A stretch of 61,213 nt of DNA from Flavobacteriales bacterium (GTDB lineage: Bacteria > Bacteroidota > Bacteroidia > NS11-12g > UBA955), in the NCBI GenBank assembly GCA_002737705.1, contig NSIM01000010.1, forward strand, positions 1 through 61,213, given 5' to 3'. Shown here piece after piece: positions 9,042 to 19,642 of this stretch; the first letter of the stretch is position 1, and each line of letters opens with the position of its first letter. The position numbers and the translations under genes are program-made. A model generated the notes under the pieces. It saw only the letters and a list, made by a program, of their open reading frames with translations. It ran no database searches and was not told the origin of the DNA.

Positions 9042-10022
9042 ATGCGAATGATTGACACATTTACCCAACTACTTCACCAGAAAACAAAACAACAAGGAAT
9101 GAAAACTGCGAACATCGTTGCTGACATTCTATGCATCTCACAAGACTCGGCCTACCGCCGCATTCGAAACCCGCTTTCCTTAAGGGCAGACGAATTAATG
9201 AAACTGGCAAAAGAATTTAATATAGATCTGAACACTCTTGTCAATATGGGTCATAACTGGTTTCAAGGGGAGTTTAAATCTATAAATAGTACCTATACGA
9301 CCCACCACTACTATGCAGATCTGAAACATTATATGCAAAAAGCCATCGATCGACCCAATAGTTTCATATCTATAGGTGCAAGAGAAATTCCCTTGTTTTA
9401 CAATTTTTGGTTTCCCGCATTGGCCTCATTCAAAGCATTTATTTGGAGCCGCGATTTTTTGGGTAATCCAGCACTCCGAAACAGCCCTTTTCATGCAGGA
9501 ATAATGCCCGAAGAAAAGAATTTTGAATCCCTAAGTACGCAATATATGAATATTGCAAGTGAAGAAATATGGAGTTACGAAACCCTGTTCAGCACCTTGT
9601 ATCAAATCAAACACTATAAAGAATGTGGGTTGTTTGCAAATGAAAATGAATACAAAGCAGTACTTGATGAGTATGATTTATTGATTGACCATGTCCACGA
9701 ACAAGCAGAAAGAGGCAAAAAACTTCATCCCTATCAACCGCATATCCAAGGGGCCGATTATCATTTGTATTTCACACCCTTAGTAAACAATGACAATACA
9801 TTCATTGTAAAAACCATTCGCGACAGCGTGGCATTAATTTGTTCTCAAATGAATGGCGTATTGATTAGCGATTGCGAACATTGGGTAAATTCTGCACAAA
9901 ATTGGTTGGAAACATGCAAAACCAATGGGACTTTATTAAGTGTAACAGGCAGTGGCCCACGAAATCGCTTTTTGAGACAAGAATTCTATGCTAAAAAGAA
10001 ATTGTTGGGGCTAAACCAGTAA
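9042..10022 (+). CDS. Helix-turn-helix domain protein of unknown target
   Basis: A 326-residue soluble protein. Residues about 5-65 (LHQKTKQQGMKTANIVADIL, then SAYRRI and LMKLAKEFNIDLNTLV) resemble the Cro/C1-type or BetR-like HTH seen at the start of many Bacteroidota regulators. The remaining 260 residues carry no motif I recognise and are rich in aromatic residues and His, perhaps a sensing domain. No membrane segment or signal peptide. It is divergent from the T9SS hydrolase and convergent with panC (12-bp gap). Being the nearest regulator, it may act on the hydrolase, but that is inference. Confidence 0.7.
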   Translation: MRMIDTFTQLLHQKTKQQGMKTANIVADILCISQDSAYRRIRNPLSLRADELMKLAKEFNIDLNTLVNMGHNWFQGEFKSINSTYTTHHYYADLKHYMQKAIDRPNSFISIGAREIPLFYNFWFPALASFKAFIWSRDFLGNPALRNSPFHAGIMPEEKNFESLSTQYMNIASEEIWSYETLFSTLYQIKHYKECGLFANENEYKAVLDEYDLLIDHVHEQAERGKKLHPYQPHIQGADYHLYFTPLVNNDNTFIVKTIRDSVALICSQMNGVLISDCEHWVNSAQNWLETCKTNGTLLSVTGSGPRNRFLRQEFYAKKKLLGLNQ

Positions 10023-10034
10023 GTTGTGTAATGC

Positions 10035-10871
10035 TTATTCGAGGTCAAAAACAATATTGTCTATCAGGCGTACTGCTCCAATATATCCTGCGAAGACCAA
10101 TGCATTTTGGGTATTTGTGTCCAATAAAGAGGCATTTTCCAAAGTGGGTAAACGAACCCAATTCAAATATTCAGTTTCAATTCCCTTGCCTCTAAGATAC
10201 TCAATTTGGGAGATTCGACCCGCATGAAAATCCCGTATATTTCCTCGAAGAGACAAAAGACTTTTCCATATTCCTGAGGCATTTTGTCTATCGCCAGGAG
10301 ATAAAAGGGTGTTTCTGGAGCTCATTGCCAATCCCGACTCTTCCCTATGTGTTGGAACCATATGGAAAAAAATATGCCGAAACACTTGGTTGAGCAATTG
10401 CCGAACTACCAGGCATTGCTGTAAATCTTTTTGTCCGAAATACACCGAATTGGGCTTGGTAAACATAAATAAACGGAATAAAACCTGAATTACGCCATTA
10501 AAATGCCCAGGCCGATGTTCGCCCTCAAATCGCTTGCCCAAATCGTATAAATCAACTTGAATATCTTGAATACCTGGGCTGTATAATTCATCATAACTAG
10601 GAATAAGAACTGCGTTTGTACCCACATTCTCCAAAGCCAGCAAATCGGATTCTATCGTTCGGGGATACTTTTCTAAATCATCTATGTTGTTAAATTGCAA
10701 AGGATTAACAAATATACTGACCAGTGTAAACTCTCCATTTTTTTGCGCTGCCCTCACGAGTGCAAGGTGGCCTTCGTGCAAAGCGCCCATAGTTGGTATG
10801 AAGGCAATCGGCTTACACAAAACATTCTCTTTTGTAAAATCTAGATCCTTAAGACTTTGAATAAGCTTCAT
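10035..10871 (-). CDS. panC: Pantothenate synthetase (pantoate-beta-alanine ligase) PanC
   Basis: PanC joins pantoate and beta-alanine with ATP to make pantothenate, the precursor of CoA. The HIGH-type nucleotide motif TMGALHEGH is at residues 27-35, FVNPLQF follows near 60, and GLAMSSRN (about 184-191) is the KMSKS-like loop. I prefer the ATG at 10871 (MKLIQSLKDL), which matches family N-termini; an upstream in-frame ATG at 10895 adds eight residues. Length 278 is normal. It is divergent from the GT5/DUF4270 pair across about 120 bp. Confidence 0.96.
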   Translation of the reverse strand: MKLIQSLKDLDFTKENVLCKPIAFIPTMGALHEGHLALVRAAQKNGEFTLVSIFVNPLQFNNIDDLEKYPRTIESDLLALENVGTNAVLIPSYDELYSPGIQDIQVDLYDLGKRFEGEHRPGHFNGVIQVLFRLFMFTKPNSVYFGQKDLQQCLVVRQLLNQVFRHIFFHMVPTHREESGLAMSSRNTLLSPGDRQNASGIWKSLLSLRGNIRDFHAGRISQIEYLRGKGIETEYLNWVRLPTLENASLLDTNTQNALVFAGYIGAVRLIDNIVFDLE

Positions 10872-10954
10872 ATTTATTGACAAAACGGTGTGCAAATAAC
10901 GATTTTTTCAATGTTCTTCAAAAATTGTTATTTCAAATTCCAATTTTTTTATTA

Positions 10955-10962
10955 TACTTTTG
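10955..10962 (+). promoter_or_regulatory. TAnnTTTG promoter element before the GT5-domain gene
   Basis: TACTTTTG matches the Bacteroidota -7 consensus TAnnTTTG and ends 32 nt before the ATG at 10995. No TTG was found at the usual 17-23 nt further upstream, so only the -7 half is supported. Confidence 0.5.
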
Positions 10963-10994
10963 TAGTCTTTTTCTACACATAGACCACCCAAATT

Positions 10995-11789
10995 ATGACG
11001 CAAACCAAAAAACGTGTTCTGTTTGTAAGTTCAGAAATGTCTCCCTTTTTAGAGACATCCCCTTTGGCAACCATTGCCAGAATGTTGCCCCAAGCATTGC
11101 AAGAACAAGACAACGAAATTCGCATCCTTGTTCCCCGATTTGGCGTTATTAATGAACGAAGAAATCGACTTCACGAAGTTGTACGCTTGTCTGGAATCAA
11201 TATTTCAATTGATGACAATGACAATCCGCTGGTCATAAAAGTTGCCTCTATACCCCAAACCAAGATGCAAGTATATTTCTTAGACAACGAAGACTACTTT
11301 CACCGCAAACATGTTTTTCGGGATGATAAGGGTAAATTATTCGATGACAACGATGAACGAACCATTTTTTTCTGTAAGGGTGTACTGGAAACTGTAAAAA
11401 AATTGGGCTGGTCCCCTGAAATTATTCACTGCCAAGGTTGGATGACCAGTTTGATTCCTGTTTACTTGAAAACACTTTATCGGGATGAACCTGTTTTTAA
11501 AAATACAAAGATTGTTTTTAGTGTGTATTGTGATGAAGATAAAGTTAAACTCGGCAGTGATTTTACACGCAAAGCAGGTTTAAATGTAATGGAAAATAGT
11601 TTTGGTGATGCAAGTGTTAATGATATGAATATCGGTGCAGTTAAACATGCAGATGCAGTTGTAACATCAAGTGAAGAAGCCCACCGCGTTGTAGAAGACC
11701 ACCTAGAAAACAAAATCGTAATGCGCCATAGCGATGACAATACCGCGTCACAATACAGCAGCTTATACGAACGCCTTTTATCTTGCTAA
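10995..11789 (+). CDS. Stand-alone glycogen/starch synthase N-terminal (GT5-like) domain protein
   Basis: A 264-residue protein that matches only the N-terminal Rossmann half of GT5 glycogen synthases: KRVLFVSSEMSPFLE at the start, HEVVRLSGINI, VYFLDNEDYF, and PEIIHCQGWMTSLIP near 145. True synthases carry KTGGLGD after the first strand; here the place reads ETSPLAT, so the ADP-glucose-binding loop is missing, as is the C-terminal half (full enzymes are about 480 residues). Short proteins of this type are known in Bacteroidota and often annotated as starch synthase, but catalysis is unlikely. It overlaps the DUF4270 gene by 7 bp and is divergent from panC. Confidence 0.8.
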   Translation: MTQTKKRVLFVSSEMSPFLETSPLATIARMLPQALQEQDNEIRILVPRFGVINERRNRLHEVVRLSGINISIDDNDNPLVIKVASIPQTKMQVYFLDNEDYFHRKHVFRDDKGKLFDDNDERTIFFCKGVLETVKKLGWSPEIIHCQGWMTSLIPVYLKTLYRDEPVFKNTKIVFSVYCDEDKVKLGSDFTRKAGLNVMENSFGDASVNDMNIGAVKHADAVVTSSEEAHRVVEDHLENKIVMRHSDDNTASQYSSLYERLLSC

Positions 11790-13117
11790 AATCAGTGTTT
11801 ATTCGTGTTGCTCCCTTTTTGATAGTGCTATTCATAGGCCTTAATTCTTGTACCAAAGAAAATGGCAATGTTGTTATATCGAATCAAAATCAAAAAGAAC
11901 AACTTTCGCTATTTCGCACCGATACCTTTTCACTGATAACCCGAACCATCAGGGAAGATTCATTGCCCGGTAACAATCTTAGTTACGCGCTTCTAGGAGA
12001 ATTAAACGATCCAGTCCTGGGGAAAAGCAAAGCCAGTTTATTCGCCAAAATGAACATCATTGAACCCGAAAACAATTTTCCGAATACCCGAGAGCCCGAC
12101 TCTGCCATACTCTATATACCCCTGGTCGAGGGATTGAATTTTTACGGAAATCGTGGTTCTTCGCAGCATCTTCGAATTTATCCCCTAAGCGAAACTATCA
12201 CCGGCAATGTTTATTATCAAAAACAAAGTGTTCAATACCATCAAAGCAATGCATCAGATTATTTCGGGAGTCTATACCTTCAAAAAATTGATTCTATTGG
12301 TTATCGAAAAACCAAAATGGCATTAAAACCGGGATTGATTGTTAAATTGAGCAAAGAATTTGCACGATCACTAATGCAAATGCCTGCAGATGCTTATAAA
12401 AACAATGAAGGCCTGGCCAAATATTTCAAAGGAGTTGCCATTATACCTGAAAATGATGAATTGCTTCCAGGAGAGGGCGGACACGCCGTCTTTGACATCT
12501 CCAATACGCAATCGATCGACTCACGTGCCAAAATTCTGTTGTATTACAATGACACAGCCACATTTGTATTTGGATTTTATGGAAAATCTGCCTCTGTAAA
12601 CAATGGACAAACTGGGCCCTATCCTCCACAAATTGTTGAACAACTCGCAAACCCAAAAGGCCACTTCACAACCACCTATATTCAGGCATTGTGTGGACTA
12701 AAGACACAGATAGAAATTCCCTATTTATTAAATTTAATTGCGAAAGGAAATATTGGTATCAATAAAGCCGAATTGTATTTATACACCAACAATATCAGAA
12801 ATGCAACCTATTATGCACCCCCGCGCATGAATATTTTTCAACCGAATTCCAAAACCGGAAAACGAAATAAATTCATTGCAGATGCACTAGAATCTCTTAG
12901 CAATTATGGGGGCCTTTATAATGAAACAGGCCATTACTACAAGTTTGTAATTACCCGCCATTTGCAAAATATCTTGAATGCCAAAGCATTGAATGGCGAA
13001 GATATTAATTATGGATTGTTTTTTGCTTTGCCAAGCGACAACCCTGTAATTGGAGCAAGAACAGGTATCGATCATAAAAAAACACGGTTAATAATTACCT
13101 ATACCAAACCGAATTAA
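11783..13117 (+). CDS. DUF4270 family lipoprotein
   Basis: A 444-residue lipoprotein: signal peptide with lipobox FIGLNSC (Cys about 23), then the DUF4270 pattern RTDTFSLITRTIREDSLP, LLGELNDPVLGKSKASL (about 70-87) and DSAILYIPL (about 106). Members are predicted outer-membrane lipoproteins of unknown role in Bacteroidota. The 7-bp overlap with the GT5-domain gene indicates coupled expression; DAHP synthase follows after 20 bp. The prediction of surface or periplasmic location is from the signal only. Confidence 0.85.
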   Translation: MLKSVFIRVAPFLIVLFIGLNSCTKENGNVVISNQNQKEQLSLFRTDTFSLITRTIREDSLPGNNLSYALLGELNDPVLGKSKASLFAKMNIIEPENNFPNTREPDSAILYIPLVEGLNFYGNRGSSQHLRIYPLSETITGNVYYQKQSVQYHQSNASDYFGSLYLQKIDSIGYRKTKMALKPGLIVKLSKEFARSLMQMPADAYKNNEGLAKYFKGVAIIPENDELLPGEGGHAVFDISNTQSIDSRAKILLYYNDTATFVFGFYGKSASVNNGQTGPYPPQIVEQLANPKGHFTTTYIQALCGLKTQIEIPYLLNLIAKGNIGINKAELYLYTNNIRNATYYAPPRMNIFQPNSKTGKRNKFIADALESLSNYGGLYNETGHYYKFVITRHLQNILNAKALNGEDINYGLFFALPSDNPVIGARTGIDHKKTRLIITYTKPN

Positions 13118-13137
13118 CACCAGATTGTTTTTAGACT

Positions 13138-13998
13138 ATGGGAAACCGAAATCCATACCAATTGGTCAGTAGAGAATGGCAACCAGAAGATACCCATTTC
13201 GTTGTTAATGGTGTGGTTATTGGCAAAGATTTGATGATGATTGCAGGGCCTTGTGCTGTAGAAAATCGAGAACAGATTTTTACGATTAGCGAGTACTTGT
13301 CTAAATTTAATATCAAATTTCTCCGGGGCGGAGCATACAAGCCACGAACAAGCCCCTATTCATTTCAAGGATTAAAAACAGAAGGCTTGCAATTGCTGAG
13401 AGAGGCCGCAGATAAATATAACATGGCGGTAGTTTCTGAAATTTTGGGCACCGAAAAAATAGAAGAACTTTGCGACTATGCCGACATATTGCAAGTGGGT
13501 ACGCGCAACATGCAAAATTACCCGTTGTTAAAGGCATTGGGGAAAATAGAAAAGCCTATATTATTAAAACGCGGAATGATGAGCACCATTGAAGAATGGT
13601 TGTTGGCAGCAGAATATATCATGAGTAGTGGCAACGAAAAAATCATTTTGTGCGAAAGGGGAATTAGAACATTTGAAAATGCCACAAGAAACACCTTGGA
13701 CATTTCGGCTGTTCCTTTGGTAAAATTGTTGAGCCATTTACCCGTAATCCTCGATCCGAGCCAGGGGACAGGTATGCGTGAATTGGTGACTCCGGTTTCT
13801 TCGGCCGCCATTGCCGCCGGTGCGGACGGATTAATTGTTGAGGTTCACAATCAGCCCGACGAAGCCCTTAGTGATGGCGACCAAAGTTTGTACTTGGATC
13901 AATTTCGTGATTTGCTCCCCCTGTTAAGAAAACAAGCAAATTTTCGGAATAAGCGCTTTGATTATGATGGGGTATATGCACTTTCCCCTTTGAAATAA
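13138..13998 (+). CDS. aroF: 3-deoxy-7-phosphoheptulonate (DAHP) synthase, beta/KDO8PS-like type
   Basis: First enzyme of the shikimate pathway: condenses phosphoenolpyruvate and erythrose 4-phosphate. MIAGPCAVENREQ (about residues 31-43), RGGAYKPRTSPYSFQG (about 63-78), QVGTRNMQN, LLKRGMM and LDPSQGTG mark the AroF (type I beta) family. Length 286 lacks any chorismate mutase or ACT extension, so no built-in feedback domain is visible. It follows DUF4270 by 20 bp on the same strand. AroQ of the same pathway lies 40 kb away. Confidence 0.95.
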   Translation: MGNRNPYQLVSREWQPEDTHFVVNGVVIGKDLMMIAGPCAVENREQIFTISEYLSKFNIKFLRGGAYKPRTSPYSFQGLKTEGLQLLREAADKYNMAVVSEILGTEKIEELCDYADILQVGTRNMQNYPLLKALGKIEKPILLKRGMMSTIEEWLLAAEYIMSSGNEKIILCERGIRTFENATRNTLDISAVPLVKLLSHLPVILDPSQGTGMRELVTPVSSAAIAAGADGLIVEVHNQPDEALSDGDQSLYLDQFRDLLPLLRKQANFRNKRFDYDGVYALSPLK

Positions 13999-14062
13999 TG
14001 GTTTGGTTTGGATGCATGGAATCGAAGTGCATTGTGGGCGCATGTTGTAATCCCGCCTTTTG

Positions 14063-15061
14063 TTAAATGCCTCTTTTCAATACCCAAAATGGTGCATTTT
14101 GGGCATTGAATTTTTTGTAAAATGCGGCCACACTTTCAATACTACTTCCTTCAAAGTCTAAGACCATATTCCGGTTTTTAAAGGATTGAATCACATGGTT
14201 TAAAATGCCGTGCATAATACCCAGGGTTTTGCCTTTAACGGTGGGTCCTGCACAGACATAATGCAAATATCCCGGCTCATTTTCGTTGCCCTGAGTACTG
14301 AGAAAAATTGCAGCACCCAACAATTCATCATTTTCAGAATGCGCCGATACGGTGAAAGCATTTAATTCGATTTTGTGACATGCCATTGCAAAATTATCAT
14401 ATGTTTTTTGACTGATATCTGGGTTTAAGTGACCCCAAGCGGTACGATAAGTTTGAATGACTTCCTGGTAACCGATTTCGTTTTTTTTATACCGAATTTC
14501 CAATGATTCGAGTGCTTTGATGTTTTTCTGGGCGTCTTTATTGAATGGATTAACTACCAATAGTGGCAGTATGAAATTGTCTTTTTGTTGCAATACCCCC
14601 CGCTGTATAAAGTGCTTTATAAGGGATGACAAAAACATCCTATTGGGTTTTTGGGTATGAAAAATTGCAGTCCCATCAATACCTATTGGGATGTCTTTGA
14701 GCGCAAAGTAGGGATTCAGTTGCAATCTTACCCGAACAAATCGCCAAGGAATTCGTTTGATAAATGCCTCCGTTCCTATGTGTTCGTCATTGCCAAATGC
14801 TCCAAGTTGCTGACAAAAAGCAGGCTGCACAATATATTGAAGACCCCATTTTTTTTTGATTGGAAGCGGAAACACAGCCTCGTAGTCACCATAAATTAAG
14901 GCATCCCATTCCCCTTTGCAGACCACATCCAAATAATTGCTATGGGCATAGGCTAAATTGGGCTTCCCAGCCGAAACACAGCAATTCCATTTGTCTTTGT
15001 TTATGCGGTTATTGGACACATAGCAAATTTTTTTGGCTTCCTGTTTCATGGTTTCAACCAT
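14063..15061 (-). CDS. GNAT/FemAB-like N-acyltransferase, unknown substrate
   Basis: A 332-residue soluble protein. The C-terminal half (HSENDELLGAAIFLS, then YLHYVCAGPTVKGKTLG near 265-285, and VLDFEGSSIESVAAFYKKF near the end) fits the acetyl-CoA fold of FemAB/GNAT proteins. The start overlaps the upstream deacetylase-like gene by 16 bp; a second ATG at 15049 is equally possible. Pairing with a DUF7033/deacetylase-like gene and neighbouring Gmd and GDP-fucose synthase suggests modification of a surface polysaccharide, but that is inference. Confidence 0.65.
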   Translation of the reverse strand: MVETMKQEAKKICYVSNNRINKDKWNCCVSAGKPNLAYAHSNYLDVVCKGEWDALIYGDYEAVFPLPIKKKWGLQYIVQPAFCQQLGAFGNDEHIGTEAFIKRIPWRFVRVRLQLNPYFALKDIPIGIDGTAIFHTQKPNRMFLSSLIKHFIQRGVLQQKDNFILPLLVVNPFNKDAQKNIKALESLEIRYKKNEIGYQEVIQTYRTAWGHLNPDISQKTYDNFAMACHKIELNAFTVSAHSENDELLGAAIFLSTQGNENEPGYLHYVCAGPTVKGKTLGIMHGILNHVIQSFKNRNMVLDFEGSSIESVAAFYKKFNAQNAPFWVLKRGI

Positions 15062-16512
15062 TTATTTATTACCGAACCCCAGCCTTTCCAAGGAAAACAT
15101 TCACAGACCGATTCATTGTGAAAAATAAAACAAAAATCACCACCAAGTGCGTGAATGGACATTTTTAATTTTTCTCCCAAAGCAATCGATTCGCTGGGGC
15201 TTAAACCCAAGTATAATTTGCAAGTAACATCCATAATGCAAAAAGGGTGAACCAACAGCCTTGTGGATTTTTCTGCTACTAAATCATACCAAGAAAAAGG
15301 GAAACTGGTACCCGCCCGAAAACCCACAGCCTCAGGATAACCCATACTCCAGTCGTGTTCAATGCCAAGCTGGTTAAGGTTGCGATAGCTTGAAGGAAAG
15401 TGAAGATTAATATAATGTAATCTTGCGTGCAGCGCTTTTTCCCCAGTATATTGGGTTAAATAATCCAGCTCTTTTCCCCAAACATCCCCTGGGTTTGTAT
15501 AAGTAGTAGGGGTTTGATAAGAGGGGTGAAATCCAGTGGCATTGGCTCCAAGGGCATTGACAGCGCCTGAAATAGCACTTGCCAATTGCCTGTTGTCCAA
15601 AGAAATTTGTTTGTTGTGCTGGGTGCGTTTGTTGCTAAGCAAGAAAAACACCTTGCTGTTATTAACACCTGCCAACAAAGGAATTGTGAATTTCAAGGGG
15701 TGATAGGGATCAATCTTGCCAAACAAAACAGCCAATCTATCGGCCAGTAAAACAGGTCGGGTAACTAAATCTTGGACTGTGCTGGCCAAATACCTTGCAA
15801 AAGATCTGCCTCCAAAGCGCAACGCCATATCGATATCAGCCGTAGCACTTGTGCTTGCTTTTCTTGGAATGGTGCAGCCTAATTGGGAAAATAAAAAAGC
15901 CATTGCTTTGTCTACGATGGGAATGTCAAGCCAGCCCAAGTTGGCAAGGTGGCTGTATTTGGCTTGAAATCGGTCGTGTTGATCGGGCGGAAAAGTGTGT
16001 GATTTTATCAAAAAATGCTTTCCCTCGTTGGCATTGTATAAAGATTGAAGATTGGCCCATTGGTATTCTTCATAGCGAGAAATGCACCAAAAAATATGGG
16101 CGAATACATCAAAGCACAAATGATCAAAGCCAATTTCTTGTGTGTTTTCAGAGATAAAAAGTCCCTCAAGCGTATCAAAAGGCAATGGATGTCTGGATGC
16201 AGTAACAGAAATAATGCCATTGGAAGGTGTCCAGCCCCAATCTCTGGTGGTGGTTTCGAACAGGAAACCTCCATTGGGAATGTAAAGAAACCCCGAAAGT
16301 TTCTGGGTTTGAAGCGTGCTTATTCCCTGCAAGAAAGATCCATTTTTAAGCCACTCAGTTTGGGTATATACAATCTTAATCCCTGCTTCACTCCGAACAA
16401 AATCGTCCCAGTTGTCTGTGGTTTCAAAAGACAATTGTCCACGCAAAACAAATACCTCGTTGAGAATGTAGTCGAGACGTTGAGATTTTTGATCATTAAA
16501 CAATAACACCAT
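15046..16512 (-). CDS. Polysaccharide deacetylase-like protein (DUF7033 N-terminus)
   Basis: About 488 residues from the ATG at 16512 ([20 protein letters not shown]); an in-frame ATG at 16554 would run into the divergent gmd gene, so I reject it. The N-terminal part resembles DUF7033. The middle contains [10 protein letters not shown] (about 235), where a deacetylase usually has its catalytic D-D motif, and the C-terminal part has [22 protein letters not shown] and [10 protein letters not shown], like the last strands of NodB-type polysaccharide deacetylases. It probably works on a surface glycan with the overlapping acyltransferase. Only 29 bp separate it from gmd. Confidence 0.7.
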   Translation of the reverse strand: MVLLFNDQKSQRLDYILNEVFVLRGQLSFETTDNWDDFVRSEAGIKIVYTQTEWLKNGSFLQGISTLQTQKLSGFLYIPNGGFLFETTTRDWGWTPSNGIISVTASRHPLPFDTLEGLFISENTQEIGFDHLCFDVFAHIFWCISRYEEYQWANLQSLYNANEGKHFLIKSHTFPPDQHDRFQAKYSHLANLGWLDIPIVDKAMAFLFSQLGCTIPRKASTSATADIDMALRFGGRSFARYLASTVQDLVTRPVLLADRLAVLFGKIDPYHPLKFTIPLLAGVNNSKVFFLLSNKRTQHNKQISLDNRQLASAISGAVNALGANATGFHPSYQTPTTYTNPGDVWGKELDYLTQYTGEKALHARLHYINLHFPSSYRNLNQLGIEHDWSMGYPEAVGFRAGTSFPFSWYDLVAEKSTRLLVHPFCIMDVTCKLYLGLSPSESIALGEKLKMSIHALGGDFCFIFHNESVCECFPWKGWGSVINKWLKP

Positions 16513-16524
16513 GTTTGTTTTGCG

Positions 16525-16532
16525 TATTTTTG
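16525..16532 (+). promoter_or_regulatory. TAnnTTTG element before gmd
   Basis: TATTTTTG ends 9 nt before the gmd ATG at 16542 within the 29-bp gap to the divergent deacetylase-like gene. If transcription starts 5-7 nt after the element, the gmd leader would be only a few bases. No clear -33 TTG at normal distance. Confidence 0.45.
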
Positions 16533-16541
16533 TGCAAAATA

Positions 16542-17678
16542 ATGAAGGTTGCACTAATCACGGGCATTACTGGTCAAGACGGGGCGTATTTGGCCGAATT
16601 TCTTTTGAAAAAGGGCTATGAAGTACATGGAATCAAACGCAGAAGCTCATTATTTAACACAGAAAGGGTAGATCATATCTACGAAGATCCCCATATTGAG
16701 GGTGGGCATTTTAAGATGCATTTCGGCGATTTAACCGATTCTACCAATCTAATTCGTATTATTCAACTGGTTCAACCCGATGAAATATATAATTTGGGAG
16801 CAATGAGCCATGTTCATGTCAGTTTTGAGATACCCGAGTATACCGCCAATTGTGACGCGCTTGGTACCTTGCGCTTATTGGAGGCGATTCGCGTTCTCGG
16901 ACTTACCCAAAAAACCCGAATCTATCAGGCCTCCACCTCAGAACTCTATGGTTTGGTTCAGGAAATCCCCCAAAAAGAGTCCACTCCTTTCTACCCACGA
17001 AGCCCGTATGCAGTCGCAAAAATGTACGCATTTTGGATTACCGTCAATTACCGAGAAGCCTATGGCATGTTTGCCTGCAGTGGAATTTTGTTTAACCATG
17101 AAAGTCCGGTAAGGGGCGAAACATTTGTTACCCGCAAAATAACACGTGCTGCTTCACGAATAGCCCTGGGTCTGCAAGACAAATTGTATTTGGGCAACCT
17201 TAATTCCAAGCGAGATTGGGGACATGCTAAAGATTTTGTTGAGGCAATGTGGTTGATTTTACAACAAGAAAAGCCAGAAGATTATGTAATCGCCACGGGT
17301 GTAACTACAGAAATTAGGGAGTTTGTGCGCTTGGGATTTCAATACTTGGGTATAGATTTGGAATTTAAGGGTGAAGGCGTTGATGAAATTGGATGCGTTT
17401 CGGTCATTAATGCGCCTGTTTTTGAAAGCACTACAGGCAAAAAATGTACCTTGGTCGTTGGACAAGAACTTGTCTTTGTCGACAAAAAATATTTCAGACC
17501 CACAGAAGTAGATTTACTCATAGGAGATGCCACCAAGGCAAAACAAAAACTGGGATGGTCACCAAAGCATAGCTTACATGATCTGGTTATAGACATGATG
17601 AAAAGTGACATACAGCGTATGCAAAAAGAAATGTACTTGAAAGACGGAGGGTTTGAAACCAAGAACTATTTTGAGTGA
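16542..17678 (+). CDS. gmd: GDP-mannose 4,6-dehydratase
   Basis: Converts GDP-mannose to GDP-4-keto-6-deoxymannose in GDP-fucose synthesis. I use the ATG at 16542 ([20 protein letters not shown]); the longer frame from 16515 would include the promoter element. NAD(P) motif [10 protein letters not shown] at about 7-16, substrate loop [14 protein letters not shown], catalytic STSELYG and [10 protein letters not shown] (Tyr-x3-Lys), and [11 protein letters not shown] near the end are all present. 378 residues is normal. TGA overlaps the ATG of the next gene by one base, so gmd and fcl are one unit. Confidence 0.97.
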   Translation: MKVALITGITGQDGAYLAEFLLKKGYEVHGIKRRSSLFNTERVDHIYEDPHIEGGHFKMHFGDLTDSTNLIRIIQLVQPDEIYNLGAMSHVHVSFEIPEYTANCDALGTLRLLEAIRVLGLTQKTRIYQASTSELYGLVQEIPQKESTPFYPRSPYAVAKMYAFWITVNYREAYGMFACSGILFNHESPVRGETFVTRKITRAASRIALGLQDKLYLGNLNSKRDWGHAKDFVEAMWLILQQEKPEDYVIATGVTTEIREFVRLGFQYLGIDLEFKGEGVDEIGCVSVINAPVFESTTGKKCTLVVGQELVFVDKKYFRPTEVDLLIGDATKAKQKLGWSPKHSLHDLVIDMMKSDIQRMQKEMYLKDGGFETKNYFE

Positions 17679-18610
17679 TGGATAAAAGCGCAAAAATTTA
17701 CGTTGCGGGGCATCGGGGAATGGTTGGTTCTGCAATAATGCGCGAATTGGCCTTACAGGGATACAATAATTGTGTAGCCAAAACATCTTCCGAATTAGAC
17801 CTTCGTAACTCTTCAGCGGTTGCTGTGTTTTTTGCAAAGGAAAAACCCGAATATGTTTTTATAGCGGCAGCAAAAGTCGGCGGGATTTTTGCAAACAATA
17901 CCCAACGGGCAGACTTCATCTATGACAACCTATCGATTCAAAACAACCTGATTCACAACGCCTATTTACAGGGTGTAAAAAAATTGTTGTTTTTGGGAAG
18001 TTCTTGCATTTATCCTAAGTTCGCACCCCAGCCGCTCAAAGAAGAATACCTGCTCACCGGATTGTTAGAACCCACAAACGAGCCGTATGCCATTGCAAAG
18101 ATTGCGGGTATTAAGATGTGTGAAGCCTACCGAGATCAATACGGTTGTAATTTTATTTCTGCGATGCCTACAAACATGTATGGCCCAAACGACAATTACC
18201 ACCCCGACCACAGCCATGTTTTACCAGCCCTCATCCGCAAATTTCACGAAGCAAAGACAAGCAATGCAAAAACCGTAACGGTTTGGGGAGATGGGAGTCC
18301 AATGCGGGAATTTTTGTATGTAGACGATTTGGCAAATGCCCTATTTTTTTTAATGTGCAACTACAACGCCAGAGAATTTATCAATGTTGGATATGGAAGC
18401 GATGTTACGATATTGAACTTAGCACAAACCATCGCCACCACAGTGGGCTTTGGCGGAGAAATTGATTTTGATACAACACGGCCAAATGGCACACCCAGAA
18501 AATTGTTACATAGCAAGCGAATAAATACCATGGGTTGGCATGCAAAAACTGATTTAAAAACTGGAATTCTGTTGGCCTATCAAGACTTTTTGTCAAACCA
18601 AGGCCAATAA
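17678..18610 (+). CDS. fcl: GDP-L-fucose synthase
   Basis: Epimerises and reduces the Gmd product to GDP-L-fucose. N-terminal AGHRGMVGSAI binds NADPH, LGSSCIYPKFA holds the catalytic Ser and Cys, and EPYAIAKIAGIKMCE supplies Tyr-x3-Lys. AMPTNMYGPNDNY is the family signature. I choose the ATG at 17678, which overlaps the gmd TGA by one base; a GTG three bases upstream is also open. Together with gmd it gives the GDP-fucose branch; a fucosyltransferase is not in this window. Confidence 0.97.
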   Translation: MDKSAKIYVAGHRGMVGSAIMRELALQGYNNCVAKTSSELDLRNSSAVAVFFAKEKPEYVFIAAAKVGGIFANNTQRADFIYDNLSIQNNLIHNAYLQGVKKLLFLGSSCIYPKFAPQPLKEEYLLTGLLEPTNEPYAIAKIAGIKMCEAYRDQYGCNFISAMPTNMYGPNDNYHPDHSHVLPALIRKFHEAKTSNAKTVTVWGDGSPMREFLYVDDLANALFFLMCNYNAREFINVGYGSDVTILNLAQTIATTVGFGGEIDFDTTRPNGTPRKLLHSKRINTMGWHAKTDLKTGILLAYQDFLSNQGQ

Positions 18611-18623
18611 AAAACTACCTTTG
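18589..18623 (+). promoter_or_regulatory. Promoter of GAPDH gene
   Basis: TTTG (18589-18592), 23 nt, then TACCTTTG (18616-18623), a match to both halves of the Bacteroidota sigma-factor consensus at the upper end of the allowed spacing. It ends 26 nt before the gap ATG, the -33 half lying inside the end of fcl. Confidence 0.65.
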
Positions 18624-18643
18624 CAAAACCCAATAAAAAATAG

Positions 18644-19633
<990 letters not shown>

Positions 19634-19642
19634 AAAATACCG

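Noticed and set aside
16045-16506. 153-codon plus-strand frame inside the deacetylase-like gene
   Set aside because: Antisense shadow; no promoter or known family.
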